Shown one piece after another: positions 10,854 through 22,195 of a stretch of 64,000 bases of DNA. The DNA is from Roseateles sp. DAIF2 (GTDB taxonomy: Bacteria > Pseudomonadota > Gammaproteobacteria > Burkholderiales > Burkholderiaceae_C). The notes beneath the pieces were generated by a model. The model made no database searches. It worked only from the letters and a program-made list of their open reading frames with translations, and was not told the DNA's origin. Position 1 is the stretch's first letter. Every line of letters begins with the position of its first letter. The translations under genes were made by a program, and so were the position numbers. The stretch lies in the NCBI RefSeq assembly GCF_015624425.1, contig NZ_CP049919.1, positions 2,170,001-2,234,000 of the forward strand, written 5' to 3'.

Positions 10854-11801
10854 CTAGAGGCTGGCGCCCTTGCTTCGAGGGCGCTCCTCGTCCCGCAGCC
10901 GGCTGCGCAGGAAGTCGATGAAGACGCGCACCTTGGGCGACAGGTGGCGGCCGCTGGGCCAGACCGCGCTGAAGCGGCCGGCGGGGCGTGGGTCGAGTTC
11001 CAGGACGGTGCGAAGCTGGCCGTTCTTCAACGGCTCGCGCACCAGAAAGTCCGGCATGCAGCCGATGCCCATGCCGCCGAGCGTCGCGCCACGCACCGCC
11101 TCCATATTGTTGAATACCAGGCTGCGGCGCAGCCGCAACGGCGGCGCCTCCATGCCGTCCTGCGCACCCATGCCCAGCGGCCATTCGAGCAGGCGCCGGG
11201 AGTTGGGGAAGCGAAAGCGGATGCCGTCATGCCCGTCCAGGTCCGCGACGCGCAGGGGGACGCCGCGGCGCGCCAGGTAGTCCGGTGCGGCGCAGAGCAG
11301 GGAGCGGTAGGGCCATAGCGGCAGGCTGACCAGCCGCGAGTCCGGCAGGTCGCCGCTGCGGATGGCGATGTCGATGCCCTCGTCGATCAGATCGACGAGG
11401 CGGTCGTTGAAGTCGATGTCCAGCTCCACCTCGGGGTGGCGCTCCAGGAAGTCGGGCAGCAGCGGCAGCAGCAGGTGGTAGGTGACGATGGGGACGCTGA
11501 TCCGCAGGCGGCCGCGCGGCCGGCCGGCGGCCTGCGAGAGCAGGGCGCGCGCATCGTCCAGCTCGTCCAGGATGCTGCGGCAGCGCTCATGGAACTGCCG
11601 GCCCTCCTCGGTCAGCGCGATGCGGCGCGTGCTGCGCTGGAGCAGGCGCACGCCCAGCTCCTGCTCCAACCGCGTGACCGCCTTGCCCACGGCCGAGGCC
11701 GAGATCCCCAGCAGCCGCCCGGCGGCGACGAAGCTGCCCAGGTCGGCGCTGCGTACGAAGGCCAGCAGGCCGGAGAGGTTGGTATGGGGCGGGGCGTCCA
11801 T
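10854..11801 (-). CDS. LysR-family transcriptional regulator
   Basis: Regulator of 315 residues: N-terminal winged helix-turn-helix (residues about 10-65, with FVAAGRLLGISASAVGKAVT and LEQELGVRLLQRSTRRIALT) and a C-terminal periplasmic-binding-type effector domain from about residue 95. It is divergent from the drug-efflux-like MFS gene at 11954, the standard arrangement for a LysR activator and its target. The inducer is not predictable. The lineage looks like the CrgA/AaeR-type LysR proteins that control efflux or redox genes. Confidence 0.9.
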   Translation of the reverse strand: MDAPPHTNLSGLLAFVRSADLGSFVAAGRLLGISASAVGKAVTRLEQELGVRLLQRSTRRIALTEEGRQFHERCRSILDELDDARALLSQAAGRPRGRLRISVPIVTYHLLLPLLPDFLERHPEVELDIDFNDRLVDLIDEGIDIAIRSGDLPDSRLVSLPLWPYRSLLCAAPDYLARRGVPLRVADLDGHDGIRFRFPNSRRLLEWPLGMGAQDGMEAPPLRLRRSLVFNNMEAVRGATLGGMGIGCMPDFLVREPLKNGQLRTVLELDPRPAGRFSAVWPSGRHLSPKVRVFIDFLRSRLRDEERPRSKGASL

Positions 11802-11831
11802 GGGGCTTGGCGGGATTGTGTGGGCTTGATT

Positions 11832-11846
11832 GGAGCGTTTTGCTCC
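11832..11846. promoter_or_regulatory. Candidate LysR operator in the divergent region
   Basis: Dyad GGAGC-GTTTT-GCTCC, 31 bases outside the lysR start and about 110 bases before the MFS start. It is a plausible recognition site for LysR autoregulation and activation of the divergent pump; only symmetry and position support it. Confidence 0.35.
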
Positions 11847-11953
11847 GGATTGAAGGGAGTCAAGGCCAGTATTTGCATGAGTGTGGAAATCGTATCTTCA
11901 ATGGACATCCATGACCTGGGCGGGCCGTCGGCCCGGTCCTCACGATTTCTGCC

Positions 11954-13507
11954 ATGCCATCTCCCGCTTCTTCCGATCTTCATCCCGACCCGCGCCGGCA
12001 AGGCCGGGTGCTGCTCTGCGTCTGCATGGCCTCGGCCGCCATGCCCATGGTCTTCACCGGCCCGGCCGTGGCCCTGGGCGGCATCGCGGACGAACTGTCC
12101 GCGTCCGCGGCCGCGCTGGCCTGGGTGACCAATGCCTTCATGCTGGCCTTCGGCGGCTGCCTGCTCACCGCGGGCGCGCTGGCCGATCGCATCGGGCGCC
12201 GTCGCGTCTTCTTTGCCGGTGCGGCGCTGTTCCTGGCCGCCTCGCTGGCACTGGCCTTCGCGCCCGGCATTTGGGTCTTCAATCTGCTGCGCGGCCTGCA
12301 GGGCGTGGCGGGCGCGGCGATCTTCGCCGGCGGCGCCGCCGCGCTGGCCCAGGAGTTCGAGGGCGAGGCCCGCACCGGGGCATTCAGCTGGCTGGGCACC
12401 AGCTTCGGCGTCGGGCTGGTGCTGGGGCCGGTCACGGCCGGCGCGCTGGCCGCCGCCTGGGGCTGGCGCGCCATCTTCGTCCTGGTGCTCGCGCTGATGG
12501 TGCTGGCGGTGCTGCTGGGCCTGCGCGCGATGCGCGAGTCGCGCGACCCGGGCGCCGGCGCGTTCGATTGGGCCGGGGCCCTGGTCTTCATGCTGGCCCT
12601 GACGGCGCTGACCTGCGCCGTGCTGCTGTCGGCGCAGCGCGGCCTGGCGGACCCGCTGGTGCTGGCGGGCTTGGTTGCGGCGGCGCTGCTGTTTGCCGTC
12701 TTCGTGGGCATCGAGCGCCGCGCCCCGGCGCCGATGCTGGACCTGTCGCTGTTCCGCTATCGCCGCTTCATCGGCATCCAGCTGCTGGCCGCGGCGCCGG
12801 CCTATGCCTTCGTGGTGCTGTTGGTGCTGCTGCCGATCCGCTTCGCCGGCATCGAGGGGCTGGCGCCGGGCCCGACCGGCTGGCTGATGGCGGCGCTGTC
12901 GGCGCCGCTGCTGGTGCTGCCGCTGGCGGCCGGGCGGGCGACGCGCTGGTGCTCGCCGGGCACGCTGTGCGGCGCGGGCCTGCTGGTCGCGGCGGCCGGC
13001 CTGCTGTGGCTGTCCCAGGCCCGCGACGGGCTGGCGGCGATTCCGGCGATGACGCTGATCGGCATCGGCATCAGCCTGCCCTGGGGGCTGATGGATGGCT
13101 TGGCGGTCAGCGTGGTGCCGGTGGAGCGCGCCGGCATGGCGGCGGGCATCTTCAGCACGACCCGGGTGGCGGGCGAGGGCTTGGCGCTGGCCCTGGTCGG
13201 GGCCGTGCTGGCGGGACTGATCCGGCAGCGCCTGCCGGCGCTGCCCGACCCCGCGGCCACCGCCGAGCTGCTGGCCGCGGGCCGGCTGGTCGAAGCCCTG
13301 CAAGGAGCCGCGGGCCTGGCGCCGCAGCCCCTGGTCCAGGCCTACGAGGCCGCGTTCTCCCGGCTGCTGCAGGGGCTGTCCGCGGTCACGGTGCTGACGG
13401 CGCTGGTGGTGCTGGTCTTCTTGCGGCGCCCGGCGGAGACAGCGCGGGCCCGCGACGAGAAATCCTGCGCGGGCGGGGAAGCCCTGGGGCGTGGGCCAGC
13501 CCGGTAG
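11954..13507 (+). CDS. MFS transporter, DHA2 (EmrB/QacA-type) family
   Basis: Proton-driven efflux pump of 517 residues with about 14 membrane segments, the DHA2 topology. The cytoplasmic loop between helices 2 and 3 carries the MFS motif GALADRIGRRRVFFAG, and motif C is recognisable in helix 5 (WLGTSFGVGLVLGPVTAGAL). It starts at ATG 11954 after a short Ser-rich leader. It lacks the membrane-fusion and TolC partner genes next to it, so it probably acts alone in the inner membrane. Regulation by the divergent LysR protein is likely. Substrate unknown. Confidence 0.88.
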   Translation: MPSPASSDLHPDPRRQGRVLLCVCMASAAMPMVFTGPAVALGGIADELSASAAALAWVTNAFMLAFGGCLLTAGALADRIGRRRVFFAGAALFLAASLALAFAPGIWVFNLLRGLQGVAGAAIFAGGAAALAQEFEGEARTGAFSWLGTSFGVGLVLGPVTAGALAAAWGWRAIFVLVLALMVLAVLLGLRAMRESRDPGAGAFDWAGALVFMLALTALTCAVLLSAQRGLADPLVLAGLVAAALLFAVFVGIERRAPAPMLDLSLFRYRRFIGIQLLAAAPAYAFVVLLVLLPIRFAGIEGLAPGPTGWLMAALSAPLLVLPLAAGRATRWCSPGTLCGAGLLVAAAGLLWLSQARDGLAAIPAMTLIGIGISLPWGLMDGLAVSVVPVERAGMAAGIFSTTRVAGEGLALALVGAVLAGLIRQRLPALPDPAATAELLAAGRLVEALQGAAGLAPQPLVQAYEAAFSRLLQGLSAVTVLTALVVLVFLRRPAETARARDEKSCAGGEALGRGPAR

Positions 13508-13561
13508 CCTCGCTTACAATACCGGCCCAGCTCACCAGCCAGATCGCCCGGCGGAACCCAA

Positions 13562-14956
13562 ATGGAATCAACGACTTACGACCCCGCCGCCGCCAAGGCC
13601 GCCCCCAAGATTGGCTTCGTATCGCTGGGCTGCCCGAAGGCTTTGACCGATTCCGAGCTGATCCTGACCCAGCTGCGTGCGGAGGGCTATGAGACCTCGA
13701 AGACCTTCGCCGGCGCGGATCTGGTGATCGTCAACACCTGCGGCTTCATCGACGATGCGGTCAAGGAAAGCCTGGACACGATCGGCGAGGCCCTGGCCGA
13801 GAACGGCAAGGTGATCGTCACCGGCTGCCTGGGCGCCAAGGCCGGCCAGGCCGGTGGCGACAACCTGATCAAGGAAGTGCACCCCAGCGTGCTGGCCGTC
13901 ACCGGCCCGCATGCCACGCAGGAGGTGATGGACGCGGTGCACACCCATGTGCCCAAGCCGCATGACCCCTTCGTCGACCTGGTGCCGGCCCAGGGCATCA
14001 AGCTGACGCCCAAGCACTATGCCTATCTGAAGATCAGCGAGGGCTGCAACCACCGCTGCAGCTTCTGCATCATCCCCAGCATGCGCGGCGACCTGGTGTC
14101 GCGCCCGATCGGCGATGTGCTGAACGAGGCGCGCGCGCTGTTCGAGGCCGGCGTCAAGGAGCTGCTGGTGATCAGCCAGGACACCAGCGCCTATGGCGTC
14201 GACGTCAAGTACCGCATGGGCTTCTGGGACGGCAAGCCGGTCAAGACCAAACTCTACGACCTAGTCGCGCAGCTGGGCGAGCTGGCCAGGGCGCATGGCG
14301 CCTGGGTGCGCCTGCATTACGTCTACCCCTATCCGCATGTCGACGAGATCCTGCCGCTGATGGCGCAGGGCCTGGTGCTGCCCTACCTGGACGTGCCGCT
14401 GCAACATGCGCATCCGGATGTGCTCAAGCGCATGAAGCGCCCGGCCAACGGCGAGAAGAACATGGAGCGCATCGCGCGCTGGCGCGAGATCTGCCCCGAG
14501 ATCGTGATCCGCTCGACCTTCATCGCCGGCTTCCCTGGCGAGACTGAAGGAGAGTTCCAGTACCTGCTGGACTTCATGAACGAGGCGCGCATCGACCGTG
14601 CCGGCTGCTTCGCCTATTCCCCGGTCGAGGGCGCCACCGCCAACCTGCTGGACGGCGCGCTGCCCGAGGCCGTGCGCGAGGAGCGCCGCGCCCGCTTCAT
14701 GGAGGTGGCCGAGCGCGTCTCGGCCGAGAAGCTGCGCACGCGCATCGGCGCGACGATGCAGGTGCTGGTCGATTCCGCGCCGGCCATGGGCCGCAAGGGC
14801 GGGGTGGGGCGCTCTTATGCCGACGCGCCGGAGATTGACGGCACGGTGCGCCTGCTGCCGCCCGAGAAGGCCAGCAAGATCCTGAAGGTGGGCGAGTTCA
14901 CCCGTGCGCGCATCGTCGCGGCCGAGGGCCATGACCTGATCGCGATGCCGATCTGA
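13562..14956 (+). CDS. rimO: Ribosomal protein S12 methylthiotransferase RimO
   Basis: Radical SAM enzyme that adds a methylthio group to the conserved aspartate of ribosomal protein S12. It has 464 residues: an N-terminal MTTase domain with the first cluster cysteines ([30 protein letters not shown]), the radical SAM motif CxxxCxxC in [18 protein letters not shown], and a C-terminal TRAM domain. The [15 protein letters not shown] signature separates RimO from the tRNA enzyme MiaB. It is followed by a terminator. Confidence 0.96.
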   Translation: MESTTYDPAAAKAAPKIGFVSLGCPKALTDSELILTQLRAEGYETSKTFAGADLVIVNTCGFIDDAVKESLDTIGEALAENGKVIVTGCLGAKAGQAGGDNLIKEVHPSVLAVTGPHATQEVMDAVHTHVPKPHDPFVDLVPAQGIKLTPKHYAYLKISEGCNHRCSFCIIPSMRGDLVSRPIGDVLNEARALFEAGVKELLVISQDTSAYGVDVKYRMGFWDGKPVKTKLYDLVAQLGELARAHGAWVRLHYVYPYPHVDEILPLMAQGLVLPYLDVPLQHAHPDVLKRMKRPANGEKNMERIARWREICPEIVIRSTFIAGFPGETEGEFQYLLDFMNEARIDRAGCFAYSPVEGATANLLDGALPEAVREERRARFMEVAERVSAEKLRTRIGATMQVLVDSAPAMGRKGGVGRSYADAPEIDGTVRLLPPEKASKILKVGEFTRARIVAAEGHDLIAMPI

Positions 14957-14980
14957 GCCGCGATCCGGCGGCACAATCCG

Positions 14981-15004
14981 AAGCGGGCCACGGCCCGCTT
15001 TTTC
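14981..15004 (+). terminator. Rho-independent terminator of rimO
   Basis: AAGCGGGCC (14981-14989) pairs with GGCCCGCTT (14992-15000), followed by TTT. The loop is very short, so the innermost pairs are probably open. Confidence 0.8.
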
Positions 15005-15023
15005 ATTGACGGGACGACAGGCC

Positions 15024-16235
15024 TTGAGCAGCAGCAACCACAAGACGAGCGCACGCGCGATCTCCACCGAGCAGATCCATCACGCCTACCGCGCCCCCGA
15101 GGGCTGGGATGCCATCCCGGTGGGTGTCCACAAGGCCTCGACCGTGCTGTTCAAGAACACCGCGGACCTGCACACGCCGCGCGCGCGCGACGGCCTGTGC
15201 TACCGCTACGGCCTGCACGGCACGCCCACCAGCTACACCCTGGCCGCGCGCATCGCGAGCCTGGAGGGCGGCACGCATTGCCTGCTGGTGCCCAGCGGCC
15301 TGGCGGCCGTGACCCTGGTCTCGATGGCGCTGCTGCGCCCGGGCGACGAGGTGCTGGTGCCGGACAACGTCTATGGCCAGAACCGCTACCTGACCGAGTC
15401 CTGGCTGCCGCAGTTCGGCATCACGCACAAGCTTTACGACCCGATGGATGCCGCCGGGTTCAAAGCGCTGCTGAGCGACAAGACCAAGCTGGTCTGGCTG
15501 GAGGCGGCCGGCTCGATCACCTTGGAGTTCCCTGACCTGCAGGGGCTGATCGCGGCCTGCCAGGCGCGCGGCATCCTGACCGCGCTGGACAACACCTGGG
15601 GCGCCGGCATCGCCTTCCAGCCCTTCGACCTCGGCATCGACATCTCGATGCAGGCCTTGACCAAGTACCCCTCGGGCGGCGCCGATGTGCTGATGGGCTC
15701 GGTCTGCACGCGCGAGCGGCCGCAGCTGCACGAGCGGCTGAATCATGCGCACGAGCATCTGGGCTATGGCCTGGGCCAGAACGATGTGGAGCTGGTGCTG
15801 CGCGGCCTGCCGAGCCTGGAGCTGCGCTACCGCGCGCAGGACGCGACGACGCGCGTGCTGGCCACCTGGATGGCCGGGCGGCCCGAGGTGGCGCGCGTGC
15901 TGCATCCGGCGCTGCCCGGCTCGCCGGGGCACGAGCATTGGGCAGAACTGAGCCCCGAGGGCGCGGCCTGCCTGTTCTCCGCGGTGTTCAAGCCCGAGTA
16001 CGGCGCGGCCCAGGTCGATGCCTTCGTCGATGCGCTGCAGCTGTTCGGCATCGGCTATTCCTGGGCCGGCCCGATGAGCCTGGCCGTGCCCTACGACATG
16101 CGCCGCAGCCGCAAGCTGCCGATGCCCTTCGAGGCCGGCACCCTGGTGCGCTTCGCGATCGGCCTGGAGGCCGAGGCCGACCTGCGCGCCGACCTGGAGC
16201 AGGCCTTCGTCAGCGCGTTTCCGTCGCCGCGCTGA
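15024..16235 (+). CDS. metC: Cystathionine beta-lyase / trans-sulfuration PLP enzyme
   Basis: Cys/Met metabolism PLP-dependent enzyme, about 403 residues if read from TTG 15024 (SSSNHKTSARAISTEQIHHAY); another in-frame TTG is at 15006. The PLP lysine lies in ALTKYPSGGADVLMG, with the cofactor-binding YGLHGTPTSYTLAARIASLEG and DNTWGAGIAF blocks. The sequence fits the MetC subgroup that converts cystathionine to homocysteine, pyruvate and ammonia. Its 3' end overlaps the convergent deaminase gene by 26 bases. The exact substrate could also be another cysteine S-conjugate. Confidence 0.85.
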   Translation: MSSSNHKTSARAISTEQIHHAYRAPEGWDAIPVGVHKASTVLFKNTADLHTPRARDGLCYRYGLHGTPTSYTLAARIASLEGGTHCLLVPSGLAAVTLVSMALLRPGDEVLVPDNVYGQNRYLTESWLPQFGITHKLYDPMDAAGFKALLSDKTKLVWLEAAGSITLEFPDLQGLIAACQARGILTALDNTWGAGIAFQPFDLGIDISMQALTKYPSGGADVLMGSVCTRERPQLHERLNHAHEHLGYGLGQNDVELVLRGLPSLELRYRAQDATTRVLATWMAGRPEVARVLHPALPGSPGHEHWAELSPEGAACLFSAVFKPEYGAAQVDAFVDALQLFGIGYSWAGPMSLAVPYDMRRSRKLPMPFEAGTLVRFAIGLEAEADLRADLEQAFVSAFPSPR

Positions 16236-17280
16236 AGCCGGCGAACACCTCGTCCAGCTCGGCGATCCAGCGGGCCTGCTCGGCCGGGCCGGCGAAGCTG
16301 GCCTCGAAACCGTTGCGCAGCAGGGTGTAGGCCGCGGTGGCGTCGAGCTCGGGCAGGGCCTCGAAGCATTGCCGCAGGTTCTCGCCCAGATAGCCGCCGA
16401 AGTAGGCCGGGTCGTCCGAGTTCAGCATCACCTTCAGGCCCTGGCGCAGCAGCTCGGGCAGCGGATGCGCGGCCAGGTCCGGCACCACGCAGAGCTTCAG
16501 GTTGGACAGCGGGCAGACCGTCAGCGGCACCGCGCGGCGGCGCAGCTCGGCCACCAGGGCCGGGTCTTCCAGGCAGCGCACGCCATGGTCGATACGCTCG
16601 GCGCCCAGCGCGTTCAGCGCGCCCCAGATATAGGCTGGCGGGCCTTCCTCGCCGGCATGGGCGACGATGCGCAGCCCGAGCTCGCGCGCTTTCGCAAACA
16701 CGCGGCTGAACTTCTCCGGCGGATGGTCGCGCTCGCTGCTGTCCAGCCCGACGCCCAGCAGGCGCGCGCGGTAGGGCAGCAGCGCCTCCAGGGTCTGCAG
16801 CGCATCGGCCTCGCTCAGATGGCGCAGAAAGCAGGGGATCAGCGCGACGCTGAGATTGAGATCGCGCGCCGCGCGTGCGATCGCGGCCTCCAGCCCGGCC
16901 ATCACGGTGGCCAGCGGCACGCCGCGTGCGGTATGGGTCTGCGGGTCGAAGAAGATCTCGGCGCGGCGGATGCGGTCGGCCGCGGCGCGCTCGAAGTAGG
17001 CGTAGGCCATGTCCTCGAAATCCTGCGCCGTCAGCAGCACGCTGGCGCCGGCGTAGTAGAGATCCAGGAAGCTCTGCAGATCGGCGAAGGCATAGGCCGC
17101 GCGCAGCGCCGCCACATCGGCATAGGGCAGGGCCACGCCGTTGCGCCGGGCCAGCGCGAACATCAGCTCGGGCTCCAGGGTGCCTTCGATATGCAGGTGC
17201 AGCTCGGCCTTGGGCGCGGCGGCCAGCAGGGCGGGCAGGGCCGCGCGGGGAATGGCGGCGAGGGGGAGCGGGGATGGCAT
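16210..17280 (-). CDS. Adenine deaminase (adenosine deaminase family)
   Basis: Zinc hydrolase of the purine salvage pathway, 356 residues. Metal and catalytic motifs: HLHIEGTLEPELMF near residue 27, HAGEEGPP, IDHGVRCLED and SDDPAYFGGYLGENL. The HIEGTLEPELMF form, rather than the HLDGSLRP form, and the FLDLYYAGASVL segment mark the proteobacterial/fungal adenine deaminase branch rather than adenosine deaminase, so it likely makes hypoxanthine from adenine. That would feed IMP and the guaB/guaA genes nearby. Convergent overlap of 26 bases with the metC-like gene. Confidence 0.85.
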   Translation of the reverse strand: MPSPLPLAAIPRAALPALLAAAPKAELHLHIEGTLEPELMFALARRNGVALPYADVAALRAAYAFADLQSFLDLYYAGASVLLTAQDFEDMAYAYFERAAADRIRRAEIFFDPQTHTARGVPLATVMAGLEAAIARAARDLNLSVALIPCFLRHLSEADALQTLEALLPYRARLLGVGLDSSERDHPPEKFSRVFAKARELGLRIVAHAGEEGPPAYIWGALNALGAERIDHGVRCLEDPALVAELRRRAVPLTVCPLSNLKLCVVPDLAAHPLPELLRQGLKVMLNSDDPAYFGGYLGENLRQCFEALPELDATAAYTLLRNGFEASFAGPAEQARWIAELDEVFAGFSAATETR

Positions 17281-17345
17281 AGGGCGCTCCGTCCGGGATG
17301 GGAATTCGATGATAGCGCCGGGCCGGGCGGCCCTGGGCGGGGGGC

Positions 17346-17395
17346 TCAGTCCTTCGGGTTGGAGCCGACCTTGTGCCGCATCAACCGACCCTTTT
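17346..17395 (-). pseudogene. Vestigial second smpB 3' end
   Basis: A 50-base segment directly downstream of smpB repeats the last codons of smpB at about 82% identity (compare 17429-17478). On the minus strand it reads [15 protein letters not shown] then a stop, against [15 protein letters not shown] in the intact gene, so nearly all differences are synonymous. The similarity ends abruptly upstream. It is either a leftover of a tandem copy or the trace of recombination/insertion at the smpB 3' end. Confidence 0.7.
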
Positions 17396-17428
17396 GACGA
17401 AAGGGCCTGCGTGCCGCGGCGCGGCCCG

Positions 17429-17893
17429 TCAATCCTTCGGATTGGATGCGACCTTATGTCGCATCAGGCGGCCCTTTTCTCGCTCCCAGTCGCGCTGCTT
17501 CTCGGTCTCGCGCTTGTCGGCCTTGTCCTTGCCCTTGGCCAGGGCGATGTCGGCCTTCACGAAGCTGCCCTTGTAGTGCAGGTTCAGGGGCACGAGCGTG
17601 AAGCCGCGCTGCTCGACCTTGCCAACCAGGCGCTTGATCTCGTCCTTCTTCATCAGGAGCTTCTTGGTGCGGTCGGCCTGCGGATTGACATGGGTCGACG
17701 CGCTGCGCAGCGGGTTGATCCGGCAGCCGATCAGGAACAGCTCGCCGTTCTTGATCATCACGTAGCCGTCGGTCAGCTGCACCTGGCCGGAGCGGATGGC
17801 CTTGATCTCCCAGCCTTCGAGCACGACACCGGCCTCGAACTGTTCGTCGATGTGGTATTCGAAGCGGGCGCGGCGGTTTTCTGCGATGGACAT
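17429..17893 (-). CDS. smpB: SsrA-binding protein SmpB
   Basis: tmRNA-binding protein for rescue of stalled ribosomes, 154 residues from ATG 17893 ([20 protein letters not shown]); the longer frame adds 22 residues that overlap the divergent promoter. Conserved SmpB segments: [27 protein letters not shown] and [17 protein letters not shown] [19 protein letters not shown], then [10 protein letters not shown]. The C-terminal tail is basic ([17 protein letters not shown]). Divergent from ratA across a shared promoter, as in many gamma- and betaproteobacteria. Confidence 0.96.
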   Translation of the reverse strand: MSIAENRRARFEYHIDEQFEAGVVLEGWEIKAIRSGQVQLTDGYVMIKNGELFLIGCRINPLRSASTHVNPQADRTKKLLMKKDEIKRLVGKVEQRGFTLVPLNLHYKGSFVKADIALAKGKDKADKRETEKQRDWEREKGRLMRHKVASNPKD

Positions 17894-17923
17894 GGGTTGG
17901 CATCTGAGGGCGAAAGCGCCCAA

Positions 17924-17941
17924 TACAATCCCGGCATTGTA
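17924..17941. promoter_or_regulatory. Symmetric divergent -10 region of smpB and ratA
   Basis: TACAAT (17924-17929) and its mirror ATTGTA (17936-17941) form a perfect 6+6 dyad over CCCGGC between the smpB and ratA starts. Each strand thus shows a TACAAT -10-like hexamer, suggesting overlapping divergent promoters that may compete, or a symmetric operator. Confidence 0.4.
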
Positions 17942-17950
17942 TGAAGCACT

Positions 17951-18389
17951 ATGAAGCACGTTAGGAAGTCAGTCCTGCTCTGGTACTCGCCGCACGAGAT
18001 GTACGAGCTGGTCACCGGCATTTCCCAGTACCCCGAGTTCCTGCCCTGGTGCGAGAAGTCCGAGCTGCTGGAGCATCGCGAGGACGGCGTCACCGCGCGG
18101 CTGTCACTGGCCTATGCCGGCGTGCACCACGCCTTCACGACCCGCAATCTGCACGAGGCCGACGCCCGGGTCACGATGACCCTGGTCGACGGTCCGTTCT
18201 CGCAGCTGGACGGGGTCTGGCAGTTCATCCCGCTGGCCAAGCCGGGCTCGGACGAGAAGGCCTGCAAGATCGAGTTCGAGCTGCGCTATGCCTTCTCCAG
18301 CCGCGCGCTGGAGGCGGTGGTCAGCCCGGTGTTCGACCGCATCGCCAACACCTTTGTCGACCGCTTCGTGCAGCGCGCCGAGGCCGTCT

Positions 18390-18403
<14 letters not shown>
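17951..18403 (+). CDS. ratA: RatA/COQ10-like START-domain protein
   Basis: Member of the polyketide cyclase/START family (150 residues) that includes E. coli RatA, described both as an inhibitor of 70S ribosome association and as a ubiquinone-binding COQ10 homologue. Diagnostic text: [31 protein letters not shown] split as the START entry strand, plus the C-terminal helix [20 protein letters not shown]. Divergent from smpB and overlapping rnfH by 14 bases, the classical smpB/ratA/ratB (rnfH) order. Confidence 0.9.
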
Positions 18404-20896
<2,493 letters not shown>

Positions 20897-20902
20897 TCGC
20901 CC

Positions 20903-22177
20903 TTGACTGATCCGGTGCACACCACCGAGCCGGTGACGCAGCAGCATGGCGGCCGCAAGGCCGCCATGTCGTTCATCCTGGTTGCGGTGCTGATCGACAT
21001 GATCTCGATCGGCCTCATCATCCCGGTGCTGCCGCCGCTGGTGGGCACCTTCGCGTCGACGCCGACCGAGCACACGCTGGCCTATCTGGCCGTCACCTTC
21101 GCCTTCGGCATCGCGAACTTCTTCGGCTCGCCGATCCTCGGCGCGCTGTCGGACCGCTATGGCCGCCGGCCGGTGCTCTTGATCGGTTTCTCGGGCCTGG
21201 CGATCAGCTTCCTGGTCACGGCCTCGGCCACGGCGCTGTGGATGCTGGTAGCGGTGCGCCTGCTGTCGGGCGCGATGCAGGCCAATGCCGCGGTGGCGAA
21301 TGCCTATGTGGCCGACATCACCGCGCCGGAGGAGCGCGCCAAGCGCTTCGGCATGCTCGGCGCCGCCTTCGGCATGGGCTTCATCCTCGGCCCGGTGATG
21401 GGCGGCCTCTTGGGTGACATCGACCTGCACCTGCCTTTCTACGTCGCCGGCGGCCTGGCCCTGGTGAACTGGGTCTACGGCTTCTTCGTGCTGCCGGAAT
21501 CGCTGCCGCCCGAGCATCGCCGGCCCTTCGAGTGGAAGAGTGCGAACCCGGTCGGCGCGCTGAAGAAGCTGACGGCGCTGAAGGGCGTCGGCTCGCTGGT
21601 CTTCGTGATCGCGCTGTCCGGCCTGGCGCAGCTGGTGCTGCAGACCAGCTGGGTGCTCTACACCGGCTTCAAGTTCGGCTGGGGCCCGAAGGACAACGGC
21701 CTGTCGCTGTTCGCGGTGGGCGTGATGTCGGTGCTGGTGCAGGGCTTCCTGCTGCCGCGCCTCTTGAAGCTGTTCACGGCGCAGCGCCTGGTGGTGCTGG
21801 GCCTGGCCTCCAGCGTGATCACGAATTTCGTCTGGGGCGCGGCCACCGCGGGCTGGATGATGTACGCGGTGATCATGTTCAATGTGCTGGGCTTCGCCGC
21901 CACCACCGCGATGCAGAGCCTGATCTCCAATGCGGCCGACGCCAAGACCCAGGGCCAGACCATGGGCGCCGTCTCCTCGCTGAACAGCGTGATGGCGGTG
22001 CTGGCGCCGGTGCTGGGCACCGGCCTGATGTACTTCGTGGCCGAGCTGCCTAGGGGCGACTGGCGCATCGGCGCGCCCTTCTATTTCTGCGCCCTGCTGC
22101 AGGCCCTTTCCCTGTTCTTTGCCTGGCGTCATTTCAGCCGCCAGGCCGACCCGGCCTCGCTGGCCCGGGTCTCCTGA
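20903..22177 (+). CDS. MFS transporter, TCR/Tet family
   Basis: Twelve-helix major facilitator of 424 residues, starting at TTG 20903. Motif A is [18 protein letters not shown] after helix 2, and [21 protein letters not shown] is the TetA-type loop; helix 5 has [10 protein letters not shown]. It resembles class TetA and related drug or metabolite antiporters. It is wedged between guaB and guaA with 6-18 base gaps, so it is transcribed with them; export or import of a purine-related compound is a reasonable inference but the sequence does not prove it. Confidence 0.85.
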   Translation: MTDPVHTTEPVTQQHGGRKAAMSFILVAVLIDMISIGLIIPVLPPLVGTFASTPTEHTLAYLAVTFAFGIANFFGSPILGALSDRYGRRPVLLIGFSGLAISFLVTASATALWMLVAVRLLSGAMQANAAVANAYVADITAPEERAKRFGMLGAAFGMGFILGPVMGGLLGDIDLHLPFYVAGGLALVNWVYGFFVLPESLPPEHRRPFEWKSANPVGALKKLTALKGVGSLVFVIALSGLAQLVLQTSWVLYTGFKFGWGPKDNGLSLFAVGVMSVLVQGFLLPRLLKLFTAQRLVVLGLASSVITNFVWGAATAGWMMYAVIMFNVLGFAATTAMQSLISNAADAKTQGQTMGAVSSLNSVMAVLAPVLGTGLMYFVAELPRGDWRIGAPFYFCALLQALSLFFAWRHFSRQADPASLARVS

Positions 22178-22195
22178 GTGAGTGAGAAATCCACC

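Noticed and set aside
16210..17280. Adenosine deaminase in the strict sense
   Set aside because: The HIEGTLEPELMF motif and following helix fit the adenine deaminase branch better than HLDGSLRP-type adenosine deaminases.
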